The notes beneath the pieces were generated by a model. It was not told the origin of the DNA. It did not search any database and saw nothing but the letters and a program-made list of their open reading frames with translations. 14,165 nucleotides of DNA, taken from the NCBI GenBank assembly GCA_049602715.1, contig JBMYRX010000048.1, positions 1 to 14,165 on the forward strand, given 5' to 3'. A program made the position numbers and the translations under genes. The DNA comes from GCA-2697345 sp049602715. Its GTDB lineage: Bacteria > Pseudomonadota > Alphaproteobacteria > Rhodobacterales > Rhodobacteraceae. Positions 7,484-14,165 of this stretch are shown here, one piece after another (position 1 is the stretch's first letter; each line of letters opens with the position of its first letter).

Positions 7484-8947
7484 ATGGCATTAAATCTTCG
7501 AATACCAGAGCATAAAGAGCTAAAACCCAGAATTACAGTGTTTGGTGTTGGAGGCGCCGGTGGAAACGCAGTAAATAATATGATTGAAAAAGAGTTAGAT
7601 GGTGTAGAGTTTGTGATAGCTAATACAGATGCCCAAGCGCTTCATCAAGGAAGCGCAAGTACAAAAATTCAAATGGGACTCGGAGTTACGGAAGGTCTAG
7701 GAGCAGGAGCCCGACCAGAAGTTGGAGCCGCTGCGGCAGAGGAAACCATAGAAGAAATTATTGATAAACTTACTGGAGTCCATATGTGTTTTATAACAGC
7801 CGGTATGGGTGGCGGAACCGGTACAGGAGCAGCTCCGATTATTGCTCATGCCGCTAGGGAGTTGGGTGTACTAACAGTTGGTGTGGTAACCAAACCCTTT
7901 CAGTTTGAAGGCGGAAAGAGAATGAAACAGGCTGAGGATGGTATTAAGGCACTTCAAAAAGTTGTGGATACATTAATAATAATCCCTAATCAAAATTTAT
8001 TTCGGTTGGCTAATGAAAGCACTACGTTTACAGAAGCATTTTCAATGGCTGATGATGTGCTTTATCAAGGTGTAAAAGGTGTAACAGATTTAATGGTAAG
8101 GCCTGGTCTAATAAATCTAGATTTTGCAGATGTTAGAGCAATAATGGACGAAATGGGTAAAGCTATGATGGGCACTGGTGAGGGAGATGGTGAAGAAAGA
8201 GCCTTGAAGGCGTCTGAAAAGGCTATTGCTAACCCATTGTTAGATGAAATCAGTTTGAGTGGAGCAAAAGGAGTTCTAATTAATATAACGGGAGGAAACG
8301 ATCTTACATTATTTGAACTGGATGAGGCTGCGAATAGAATTAGAGAAGAAGTTGATCCAGACGCTAATATAATAGTCGGATCTACTCTTGATACGTCTCT
8401 AGACGGAAAAATGAGGGTTAGCGTAGTAGCTACTGGTATTGACGCGAACTACGTGGAGTTGAAAAATACAGATGATACAGAAGATAAAACTGAGGTAAAA
8501 AAAATAAATACAATTAATCAAGAGCTTAAAAATACTGATAGCGTTGAGCCTTATCTTTTCAAGGATCTAGAAAAGCCTATGAAGAGTCAGAAAAATGATG
8601 AAGAGAATGATGCTGTATTGCGACCAATTAGTGAAGAAAGTGTAGAGCCAGCGCAGCTTAACGAGAAATCTCTGAGAACAGAAGCCTCTCAAATAGAGGC
8701 AATAAACACAAGCAATTTTGAATCTGCTACTGACCAAAATGAGGATTGCTCAGTTCCTTTAGAAGAAACAAAGTCAGAAAGAAAAAGGTTTGGTATAAAT
8801 TCGTTAATTAGTAGAATGACAAATAATAATGAAGATTCTTTAAATAAGCCCGAAGATCCTGAAAAAATTAATAGTATTAAAGACAGTGATTTCGATGATG
8901 AGGATAGAGTCGAGATACCAGCATTTTTAAGACGCCAAGCTAATTAA
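7484..8947 (+). CDS. ftsZ: Cell division GTPase FtsZ
   Basis: FtsZ is the tubulin homologue that forms the cytoplasmic Z ring. The 487 residues consist of a short N-terminal tail, a GTPase core at about 15-320, a linker at about 322-472 and a C-terminal peptide. In the core are FGVGGAGGNAV (20-30), NTDAQAL (47-53), the tubulin signature GGGTGTGAAP (109-118), FEGGKR (141-146), NQNLF (169-173), and the T7 loop NLDFADV (211-217) whose Asp213 and Asp216 complete the neighbour's GTPase site. The end, EIPAFLRRQAN (477-487), is the conserved peptide that binds FtsA and other partners, in alphaproteobacterial form. The linker is long and rich in E, D, K, N and S, with one hydrophobic patch (RFGINSLISRMTN, 435-447). 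All key residues are intact. Confidence 0.99.
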   Translation: MALNLRIPEHKELKPRITVFGVGGAGGNAVNNMIEKELDGVEFVIANTDAQALHQGSASTKIQMGLGVTEGLGAGARPEVGAAAAEETIEEIIDKLTGVHMCFITAGMGGGTGTGAAPIIAHAARELGVLTVGVVTKPFQFEGGKRMKQAEDGIKALQKVVDTLIIIPNQNLFRLANESTTFTEAFSMADDVLYQGVKGVTDLMVRPGLINLDFADVRAIMDEMGKAMMGTGEGDGEERALKASEKAIANPLLDEISLSGAKGVLINITGGNDLTLFELDEAANRIREEVDPDANIIVGSTLDTSLDGKMRVSVVATGIDANYVELKNTDDTEDKTEVKKINTINQELKNTDSVEPYLFKDLEKPMKSQKNDEENDAVLRPISEESVEPAQLNEKSLRTEASQIEAINTSNFESATDQNEDCSVPLEETKSERKRFGINSLISRMTNNNEDSLNKPEDPEKINSIKDSDFDDEDRVEIPAFLRRQAN

Positions 8948-9138
8948 ACATTTAAAGATACCCCTGTTATAATTGGGATAGTTAACTTTAGGCATTATTT
9001 ATTAAGTTTATATTTATCTAAATGTTTCATTTAGTCACAAAGCGTGAATTGTTAAAAGCAACAACACTATCTATAGTGATACCTGTAAAAATAAACCCGT
9101 TGAAAGAGGTTTTAAAACACGTATTTTGGAGAAGTTAA
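8948..9138 (+). promoter_or_regulatory. ftsZ-lpxC intergenic region with probable lpxC promoter
   Basis: At 191 bases this is the longest gap in the window. There is no clear terminator after ftsZ. The best promoter is TTGTTA at 9049-9054, a spacer of exactly 17, and TATAGT at 9072-9077; its transcript would begin near 9084 and give a leader of about 55 bases. A palindrome, CACTAT-CT-ATAGTG at 9065-9078, covers the -10 box and could be an operator. An isolated TATAAT occurs at 8968-8973 with a poor -35. Arms AAACATTTA (8946-8954) and TAAATGTTT (9019-9027) could pair over 64 bases. A 38-codon ORF runs 9022-9138 and ends against the lpxC start. Confidence 0.45.
9128..9131 (+). promoter_or_regulatory. 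Shine-Dalgarno site of lpxC (TTG start)
   Basis: GGAG stands seven bases before TTG at 9139. An in-frame TAA at 9136-9138 touches the TTG and no in-frame ATG occurs until residue 80, inside the metal-binding motif, so the TTG start is effectively forced. Confidence 0.75.
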
Positions 9139-10068
9139 TTGCAGGCAACGTTAAAATCGAGAATAAATTTCGAGGGAATAGGGCTTCATTCTGGGAAAGT
9201 GAGTAAGCTTGTCCTACTACCAGCACCAGCTAATCACGGTATTTGGTTTAAAAGAACTGATATCCCTGGTCCGGATAATACAGTAGAAGCCATATATTAC
9301 AATGTTAAGGAAAAACCGCTTTGTACACAACTAGAAAATAATTGCGGTGTTAAGGTTAGTACAGTTGAACATTTAATGGCAGCCCTGGCAGGGTGTGGAA
9401 TTCAGAATATTTTGATAGAACTTACTTCTGAGGAGGTACCTATTTTAGATGGGTGTTCAGAAGCTTTTGTTGAAGCAATACTTTTAGCTGGTATAAAAAA
9501 ACAAAACGCGAAACAGTACGCCGTTAAAATTATGTCGAGGATTGAAGTTAATTATGAAGAGGCCTGCGCATCGCTGTCACCGGCACAATCTTTAGAAATT
9601 GATTTTTCCATAGATTTCGAAGAAGAAGCTATTGGTCGACAAGCTAAATCACTTAATATGGCGAATGGGACATTTGTAAGAGAACTTTCTAGTAGCAGAA
9701 CTTTTTGTCGTAAAGTTGACATTGATGTGATGCATTCGAGAGGTTTAGCCTTAGGTGGTAGTTATGATAATGCAATTGTATTTGATAAAGGTAATGTTTT
9801 GACTCCTGGAGGGCTGAGATACCGTGACGAAGCAGTTCGGCATAAAATGTTGGATGCTTTGGGGGATCTAACTCTAGCTGGTATGCCAATTATAGGTAGG
9901 TATGTGGGAATTCGTTCTGGTCATATGGTAACACATCGATTGTTAAAAAAACTATTCTCAAATCCAAGCTGTTTTAGAATATTAGAGTGTTCATCCGATC
10001 AGCTTAATACTTTACCTGGTTATGGAGTAACCCAATTTGATATGGGTAGTGAACATAGTTTTGTTTGA
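9139..10068 (+). CDS. lpxC: UDP-3-O-acyl-GlcNAc deacetylase LpxC (TTG start)
   Basis: LpxC is the cytoplasmic zinc enzyme that removes the acetyl group from UDP-3-O-acyl-GlcNAc, the committed step of lipid A synthesis. The 309 residues begin with the family N-terminus QATLKSRINFEGIGLHSGK (2-20). Next come STVEHLMAAL (74-83; Glu77 catalytic, His78 zinc), EVPILDGCS (99-107), SRTFC (186-190), NAIVFD (211-216), RHKMLDALGDL (234-244; His235 and Asp239 zinc ligands) and SGHMVTHRLL (260-269; His262 is the expected general acid). All catalytic residues are present and length is normal (E. coli 305). An N-terminal Met codon is absent; see the TTG start. Presence of LpxC means the organism makes lipid A. 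It follows ftsZ as in many Proteobacteria. Confidence 0.98.
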   Translation: MQATLKSRINFEGIGLHSGKVSKLVLLPAPANHGIWFKRTDIPGPDNTVEAIYYNVKEKPLCTQLENNCGVKVSTVEHLMAALAGCGIQNILIELTSEEVPILDGCSEAFVEAILLAGIKKQNAKQYAVKIMSRIEVNYEEACASLSPAQSLEIDFSIDFEEEAIGRQAKSLNMANGTFVRELSSSRTFCRKVDIDVMHSRGLALGGSYDNAIVFDKGNVLTPGGLRYRDEAVRHKMLDALGDLTLAGMPIIGRYVGIRSGHMVTHRLLKKLFSNPSCFRILECSSDQLNTLPGYGVTQFDMGSEHSFV

Positions 10069-10121
10069 TAGGTTCATACTACATTGTCAAAAAAAAGCAG
10101 ACTAAACAAAATTTATAAAAA

Positions 10122-10149
10122 TTGACATTTTTGTAGTTTCTTCTAAAAC
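10122..10149 (+). promoter_or_regulatory. Candidate sigma70 promoter for bamD
   Basis: In the 117-base lpxC-bamD gap a perfect TTGACA at 10122-10127 is followed after 16 bases by TAAAAC at 10144-10149 (4 of 6 matches to TATAAT). The start of transcription would be near 10156, about 30 bases before the bamD TTG. The rest of the gap is A-rich and shows no terminator. The -35 is strong, the -10 weak. Confidence 0.4.
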
Positions 10150-10185
10150 AGTTGATAAATAAAGTACTTTAATTTTGGTTGTATT

Positions 10186-11016
10186 TTGAGATTCATTTTA
10201 CATTTCAGTTTACTAATAATTGTGACATCTATTTCGAGCTGTACAATAGTAGCCGATGATGAGAAACAATCCGTTGAAAAACCTGTTGAGAAGATATTCG
10301 AAGAAGCTCAAGCAGCGTTAAAAAATAAAAGCGCCACACAAGTAAAAAAAGGTATAGAGTTACTTGGTGAAGTAGAGCGGTTATACCCTTATTCTACTTA
10401 TGCAAAAAAAGCGCTTTTAACTTTGGCTACAACTTATCACAGACAAAAAGATTTTGAAAACGCGCGTCAAAGTGCAAAAAGATATCTTGAGTTCCACCCA
10501 GCAGATAAAGAAGCCGCTTATGCTCAATATATTATAGCTTTGAGTTATTATGATGAAATCGAAGATATTGGAAGAGATCAGGGTTTGACTTTAGATGCCC
10601 TGCAGGCCCTTCGTGTCTTAACGGAGAAATACCCAAATAGTGATTATGCTCGCTCAGCCTCTTTGAAGTTTGATTTAGCTTTTGATCATCTTGCGGGTAA
10701 AGAAATGGATGTTGGACGTTATTATTTGAACAAGAGACATTATTCTTCGGCTATAAACCGATTTAGAGTTGTAATTGAAGATTTTCAGACCAGCAGTCAT
10801 ACACCGGAGGCACTACATCGTTTGGTTGAATGTTACCTGGCGCTCGGTCTTTATGACGAGGCACAAACGTCGGCTGCAGTGTTGGGTCATAATTTTCAGT
10901 CATCAGCTTACTATAATGAGAGTTATAACCTACTGGAGAAAAAGGGCCTAACACCGAAAGCTAAGAAGAGGAACTGGTTGGGCAGGTTATTTCAGATGGT
11001 CGTTCAAGGTGGTTAG
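10186..11016 (+). CDS. bamD: Outer membrane assembly lipoprotein BamD (TTG start)
   Basis: BamD (ComL/YfiO) is an outer-membrane lipoprotein of the BAM complex; it helps BamA insert beta-barrel proteins. The 276 residues start with a lipoprotein signal: Arg2, a hydrophobic run to residue 16 and the lipobox ISSC with Cys19 as the lipidated residue. The mature part is made of TPR-like helix pairs. Family landmarks are a helix ending ERLYPYS (64-70), YAKKALLTLATTYHRQ (72-87), YIIALSYYDEI with IGRDQ (115-132), EKYPNSDYA (147-155), and GRYYLNKRHYSSAINRF (177-193). The TTG start is close to forced: an in-frame TAA lies at 10156, no in-frame ATG occurs before residue 174, and TTG gives a complete signal peptide. 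The ribosome site is weak. BamD after lpxC is the alphaproteobacterial order. Confidence 0.95.
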   Translation: MRFILHFSLLIIVTSISSCTIVADDEKQSVEKPVEKIFEEAQAALKNKSATQVKKGIELLGEVERLYPYSTYAKKALLTLATTYHRQKDFENARQSAKRYLEFHPADKEAAYAQYIIALSYYDEIEDIGRDQGLTLDALQALRVLTEKYPNSDYARSASLKFDLAFDHLAGKEMDVGRYYLNKRHYSSAINRFRVVIEDFQTSSHTPEALHRLVECYLALGLYDEAQTSAAVLGHNFQSSAYYNESYNLLEKKGLTPKAKKRNWLGRLFQMVVQGG

Positions 11017-11044
11017 TCAAAAAATGAAAATCTTATAGATAATC

Positions 11045-12688
11045 ATGCTAAAAGCATTGCAAATTAAAAATATAGTTATAATAGAGCGACTGGATTTACT
11101 TTTTAGACCCGGCTTAAACGTCCTTACTGGTGAGACCGGTGCAGGTAAATCAATTCTTATTGATGCAATTAGGTTTGTTCTGGGTAAACGAATTTCTAAG
11201 AATCTATTACGTCCAGGTGCTCAACGAGGAGAGGTAACCGTTGAATTTGATATCGATAGTAACACTGAAATTTGTAAAATTATGGCTTCAGCTGGACTTG
11301 AGTTTGAAGATGAGTTTATCATTCGTCGAGTGTTGTCCTTGGACGGGAAAAAACAAGCCTTTTTAAATGATAATCGAGTTACCGTAGATTTCTTGAGAAA
11401 TCTTTCCGATCACCTTATTGAATTTCATGGGGGTCATAATGAAATTGGGCTTTTAAACCAAATGAACCACTGTGAATACTTAGATAGCTTCTTAAAACTC
11501 GATACTCGCGAAATAGCTAATATTTGGCAAAAAATAAATGATACAACAGCCAAACTTAAAAAAATTGAAACTGAAATACATTCTACTTTAGCTGAAAGAG
11601 AGTTCCTTGAATACTCATTGAGTGAATTGGTTAATCTAGATATGGTAGAGGGAGAAGAAGTAACTTTGGCTGATAAAAGAAGGCTAATACGCAACGCAGA
11701 AGAAATAAAAACGGAAATTTCAAAAGTTTTACAGGATTTAAGTGGCAACGAACTTAGTGGAGTACTTTCAGGCTCTATAAAATCTTTAAATAAAGCCCAA
11801 CTGAAAGAAAGTGAACAGATAACTTTTGCTAGTTTAGCCTTAGAACGTTGTTTTACCGAACTAGGCGAGGCAATAGAGAATTTAGAAGACTTTTATAAAA
11901 AAATAAAATATAGCCAAGCTGATTTGGAAGAAACAGAAGATCGGTTATTTTTGATTAGAGGTCTCGCGCGTAAACACCAAATAGATATAAGCAAGGTCCC
12001 AGTTTTAAAAGATCAGCTAGAAGCTAAGTTAGCAAACCTGACTTTCCATCAGGATACTATTGAATGTCTTAAATTAGAGATAAAAAATTTGATGACTATT
12101 TATAATGAAACAGCCAGTGAGCTATCTTACCGAAGACAAAAGGGAGCAGTAGAACTAGATAAAAAGATGGCGAAAGAATTGAAGCCTCTAAATCTTGATT
12201 ATGCAAAGTTTCGAATTCAAATTACTCCAAAGGCGCCTAGTTTAGAAGGTAAAGATAATGTCAGTTTTACTGTCGCAACTAATACAGGGTCTGACTATGG
12301 CCCACTAAAGAAAATAGCTTCGGGAGGAGAGTTGTCTAGATTTACTTTGGCGATGAAGGTATGTCTTTCACAAAAAAATGTGAAACCTATACTTGTTTTT
12401 GATGAAATTGATAATGGGGTTGGTGGAAAAACCGCAAACGCAATAGGGAGACGGTTGTCGGCGATTTCAAAAAATGAACAAATATTTGCGATAACCCATT
12501 CTCCGCAAGTTGCTGCATTAGCTGACACTCATTTTAAAGTTCAAAAAAGTATTTTAAATAAAGAGACTTTCTCAACTGTCTTACAAATTACCCATGATGA
12601 TAGGATAGAAGAAATAGCTAGAATGTTATCGGGTAATTCATTGACCGAAGAAGCTCGTGAGATGGCTAAAGTTTTGATCGCTGATTAA
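11045..12688 (+). CDS. recN: DNA repair ATPase RecN
   Basis: RecN is an SMC-like cytoplasmic ATPase involved in recombination repair of double-strand breaks. The 547 residues (E. coli 553) have an N-terminal ATPase half with Walker A GETGAGKS (29-36), a charged coiled-coil middle at about 150-370, and a C-terminal half with the signature SGGELSR (426-432), Walker B ILVFDEIDNGVGGKTA (Asp453, Glu454) and ITHSPQVAALAD (His485). The motif normally HGQH reads HGGH at 128-131, so the usual Gln is Gly130; the rest of the ATPase site is intact. The start ATG lies 28 bases after bamD with no clear ribosome site, so it may depend on translation from upstream. In many Alphaproteobacteria ligA follows recN; here it does not. 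Confidence 0.97.
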   Translation: MLKALQIKNIVIIERLDLLFRPGLNVLTGETGAGKSILIDAIRFVLGKRISKNLLRPGAQRGEVTVEFDIDSNTEICKIMASAGLEFEDEFIIRRVLSLDGKKQAFLNDNRVTVDFLRNLSDHLIEFHGGHNEIGLLNQMNHCEYLDSFLKLDTREIANIWQKINDTTAKLKKIETEIHSTLAEREFLEYSLSELVNLDMVEGEEVTLADKRRLIRNAEEIKTEISKVLQDLSGNELSGVLSGSIKSLNKAQLKESEQITFASLALERCFTELGEAIENLEDFYKKIKYSQADLEETEDRLFLIRGLARKHQIDISKVPVLKDQLEAKLANLTFHQDTIECLKLEIKNLMTIYNETASELSYRRQKGAVELDKKMAKELKPLNLDYAKFRIQITPKAPSLEGKDNVSFTVATNTGSDYGPLKKIASGGELSRFTLAMKVCLSQKNVKPILVFDEIDNGVGGKTANAIGRRLSAISKNEQIFAITHSPQVAALADTHFKVQKSILNKETFSTVLQITHDDRIEEIARMLSGNSLTEEAREMAKVLIAD

Positions 12689-12701
12689 AGGTTTTAAACC
12701 T
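12689..12701. terminator. Possible weak bidirectional terminator between convergent genes
   Basis: The 21-base gap between the recN stop and the end of the convergent gene holds a dyad, AGGTTT-T-AAACCT. It can form only a short stem (about four base pairs with a five-base loop) and has no long T run on either side. It is the only candidate for ending the two converging transcripts. Confidence 0.2.
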
Positions 12702-12709
12702 GTATTACA

Positions 12710-14083
12710 TTAGTTCCTTATAAACATTTTTCCTGGATTTAATATATTTTTTGGGTCTAAGCTTCGTTTTATTGTATGCATTGTGTCCCAAGCGGGTCCG
12801 TGCTCCTGAGCCATATATGGGATTTTACCGATGCCTATTCCATGTTCACCCGTGACAGTTCCACCAAGATCAAGAGCCCGCTGTGTCATAGCATTAGATA
12901 GTATTTTAGCCTGATTGAGATCATCTGGATTTTTTGGGTCAACTAGTAAAATCGCATGGAAGTTGCCGTCCCCCAAGTGCCCAACTATCGGGCCTGAGAT
13001 GTTACTTGCTTCAATGTCGTTAATTGTGTCTTGAAGAGCTTTTGCCAAATTTGAAATTGGGACACAAACATCAGTAACTAATGCTGTTGCACCTGGCTGA
13101 GATTCCAGTATCGAATAGTAGGCATCGTGCCTTATTTGCCATAATTGATTTCGATCTTCTGGTTTTGTTGACCACTTAAAATCTGATCCACCAAAGTCAG
13201 TTACTAATTCACCAAAGCGAGTGGATTGTTCTTTACATTCGATTTCAGAGCCATGAAATTCCACTAATAGATGTGGTAATTCTGGCATATTCATTCCAGA
13301 ATATTTGTTAAATGTTTTAGAGGTTGCTGCATCCACAAGCTCAATCCGAGCCATCGGAATCCCCATTTGGATGGTACCTATTACCGTTTCTACTGCTGAC
13401 TGAACATTTGAAAATGAACAGATTGCTGCAGATATCGACTCTGGTTGACCCACCAATCTTAATGTCAATTCAGTTATTAATCCTAAAGTGCCTTCTGCTC
13501 CTATAAAAAGATGTGTCAAATCATATCCGGACGATGATTTTCGCGCTCGAGAACCTGTACTGATTAATTGACCGTCCGCCAAAGCGACTTTGAGCGCTAA
13601 AACGTTGTCTGCCATAGTACCATACTTGACAGCTGTGGTGCCACTGGCTCGAGTCGAGGCCATCCCACCAATTGAAGCATCTGCACCGGGGTCGACTGAA
13701 AACATTAATCCGGTATGCCTAAGTTCTTCGTTAAGTTGCTTCCTCGTTATACCTGGTTGTACCACTACATCCATATCTTCAGTATTAACCGATAAAACTG
13801 CATTCATTTTTGAGAAATCTACTGTTATCCCTCCATGAATAGCTAAACTGTGACCCTCCAGCGATGTTCCTGTACCCCACGGAATAATAGGACAATTATT
13901 TTGCGAACATATATTTATAACTTTAATTATATCGTCAGCACTTTCAGGATATATTACTGCGTCTGGGGGTGAGTGAGGAAAATATGCCTCTGACCTACCA
14001 TGAATATCTATATCCGACTTGGAGGTTGTAACTTTTTCCCCTAATAATTCTTTAAGAGTTTTTACAGCAAGAGTATTATTCAT
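12710..14083 (-). CDS. FAD-binding oxidoreductase, D-lactate dehydrogenase/GlcD family
   Basis: This is a VAO-type flavoprotein that most resembles cytochrome-type D-lactate dehydrogenases (LDHD/Dld) and GlcD subunits, which oxidise D-2-hydroxy acids and pass electrons to the respiratory chain. Of 457 residues, the N-terminal half is the FAD domain: PWGTGTSLEGHS (68-79), VVVQPGITRKQLNEEL (106-121), DPGADASIGGMASTRASGT (131-149), and FIGAEGTLGLITELTL (193-208). The C-terminal half is the oxidase cap, with LWQIRHDAYYS (314-324), TDVCVPISNL (337-346), GHLGDGNFH (368-376) and GEHGIGIGK (412-420), the last two supplying the expected metal-binding His and Glu residues. It ends with LDPKNILNPGKM. 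There is no iron-sulfur domain, signal peptide or partner gene. Substrate (D-lactate, glycolate or another 2-hydroxy acid) cannot be set from sequence. Start: ATG with AGGT about seven bases before it. Confidence 0.9.
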   Translation of the reverse strand: MNNTLAVKTLKELLGEKVTTSKSDIDIHGRSEAYFPHSPPDAVIYPESADDIIKVINICSQNNCPIIPWGTGTSLEGHSLAIHGGITVDFSKMNAVLSVNTEDMDVVVQPGITRKQLNEELRHTGLMFSVDPGADASIGGMASTRASGTTAVKYGTMADNVLALKVALADGQLISTGSRARKSSSGYDLTHLFIGAEGTLGLITELTLRLVGQPESISAAICSFSNVQSAVETVIGTIQMGIPMARIELVDAATSKTFNKYSGMNMPELPHLLVEFHGSEIECKEQSTRFGELVTDFGGSDFKWSTKPEDRNQLWQIRHDAYYSILESQPGATALVTDVCVPISNLAKALQDTINDIEASNISGPIVGHLGDGNFHAILLVDPKNPDDLNQAKILSNAMTQRALDLGGTVTGEHGIGIGKIPYMAQEHGPAWDTMHTIKRSLDPKNILNPGKMFIRN

Positions 14084-14161
14084 AATATTGACCTAAAACT
14101 TTAAATTATTCATGGTATTCTATTTATAATATAGGTTAATTGAAAGTAACAAGGAAAACAA
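14084..14161. promoter_or_regulatory. Divergent promoter region
   Basis: This 78-base region separates the flavoprotein gene from a probable + strand gene. On the - strand, TTGTTA (14147-14152 on the + strand) and TATAAA (14123-14128) are spaced by 18 and face the flavoprotein gene. On the + strand a perfect TATAAT occurs at 14125-14130 without a clear -35 (TTAAAT at 14101-14106 is weak). The two -10 boxes overlap, so polymerase binding to one side may exclude the other. Confidence 0.4.
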
Positions 14162-14165
14162 ATGG
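14162..14165 (+). CDS. Probable start codon of next gene (only first codon visible)
   Basis: An ATG at 14162-14164 follows AAGGA (14151-14155) at a spacing of six, downstream of a TATAAT box. This is the usual look of a gene start. Nothing of the protein is visible, so no function can be given. Confidence 0.35.

Noticed and set aside
10085..10127. TGTCAA/TTGACA inverted repeat after lpxC as a terminator
   Set aside because: The arms are only six bases, 31 bases apart, and the right arm is better explained as a -35 box; no T run follows.
11434..11748. 104-codon open frame on the - strand opposite recN
   Set aside because: It lies antisense to RecN coding sequence and has serine- and leucine-rich composition typical of shadow frames.
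1..14165. Novel defence, mobile or secondary-metabolite system
   Set aside because: Every large ORF belongs to a known core family in conserved order; there are no transposase or integrase genes, tRNA sites, direct-repeat arrays or toxin-antitoxin pairs visible.

Overview
The window is one strand-coherent stretch of an alphaproteobacterial division and cell-wall (dcw) cluster, followed by one convergent gene. All ten genes on the + strand are core envelope, division or repair genes: ftsW (3' part), murG, murC, murB, ddl, ftsQ, ftsA, ftsZ, lpxC, bamD and recN come in the order known from Alphaproteobacteria. Gammaproteobacteria lack murB here and do not run lpxC-bamD-recN. The FtsZ C-terminal tail (EIPAFLRRQAN) and the Ddl variant THSGV also fit Alphaproteobacteria. 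The DNA is AT-rich with long A/T runs between genes, which suggests a low-GC lineage (possibly marine or host-associated). The exact group cannot be told from the sequence alone.

Layout: 1-657 is the C-terminal part of FtsW. 647-5146 holds murG-murC-murB-ddl, which build lipid II and D-Ala-D-Ala. 5134-8947 holds ftsQ-ftsA-ftsZ, the divisome and Z-ring genes. 9139-11016 holds two outer-membrane genes, lpxC (lipid A commitment step) and bamD (outer-membrane protein assembly). 11045-12688 is recN (DNA break repair). 12710-14083 on the - strand is a D-lactate dehydrogenase/GlcD-type flavoprotein. Its start faces a short divergent intergenic region, and a probable start codon for the next + strand gene lies at 14162.

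Together these genes feed peptidoglycan precursors (MurC, MurB, Ddl, MurG) to the septal polymerase FtsW, position the machinery with FtsZ, FtsA and FtsQ, and supply outer-membrane lipid and protein assembly. ftsW-murG, murG-murC and ddl-ftsQ overlap and are probably translationally coupled. Other genes are separated by 18-191 bp gaps, several with promoter-like or hairpin elements. No gap exceeds 191 bp. There are no RNA genes, mobile elements or CRISPR arrays that I can see.

I found no previously undescribed system. The points most worth a second look are modest: four genes (murB, ftsA, lpxC, bamD) that appear to start with TTG; a promoter with a palindrome over its -10 box and an in-frame 38-codon upstream ORF ahead of lpxC; a Gln-to-Gly change in the HGQH motif of RecN; and the presence of a convergent flavoprotein gene where ligA often follows recN. 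All motif positions were read by eye; promoter and hairpin calls are unscored.
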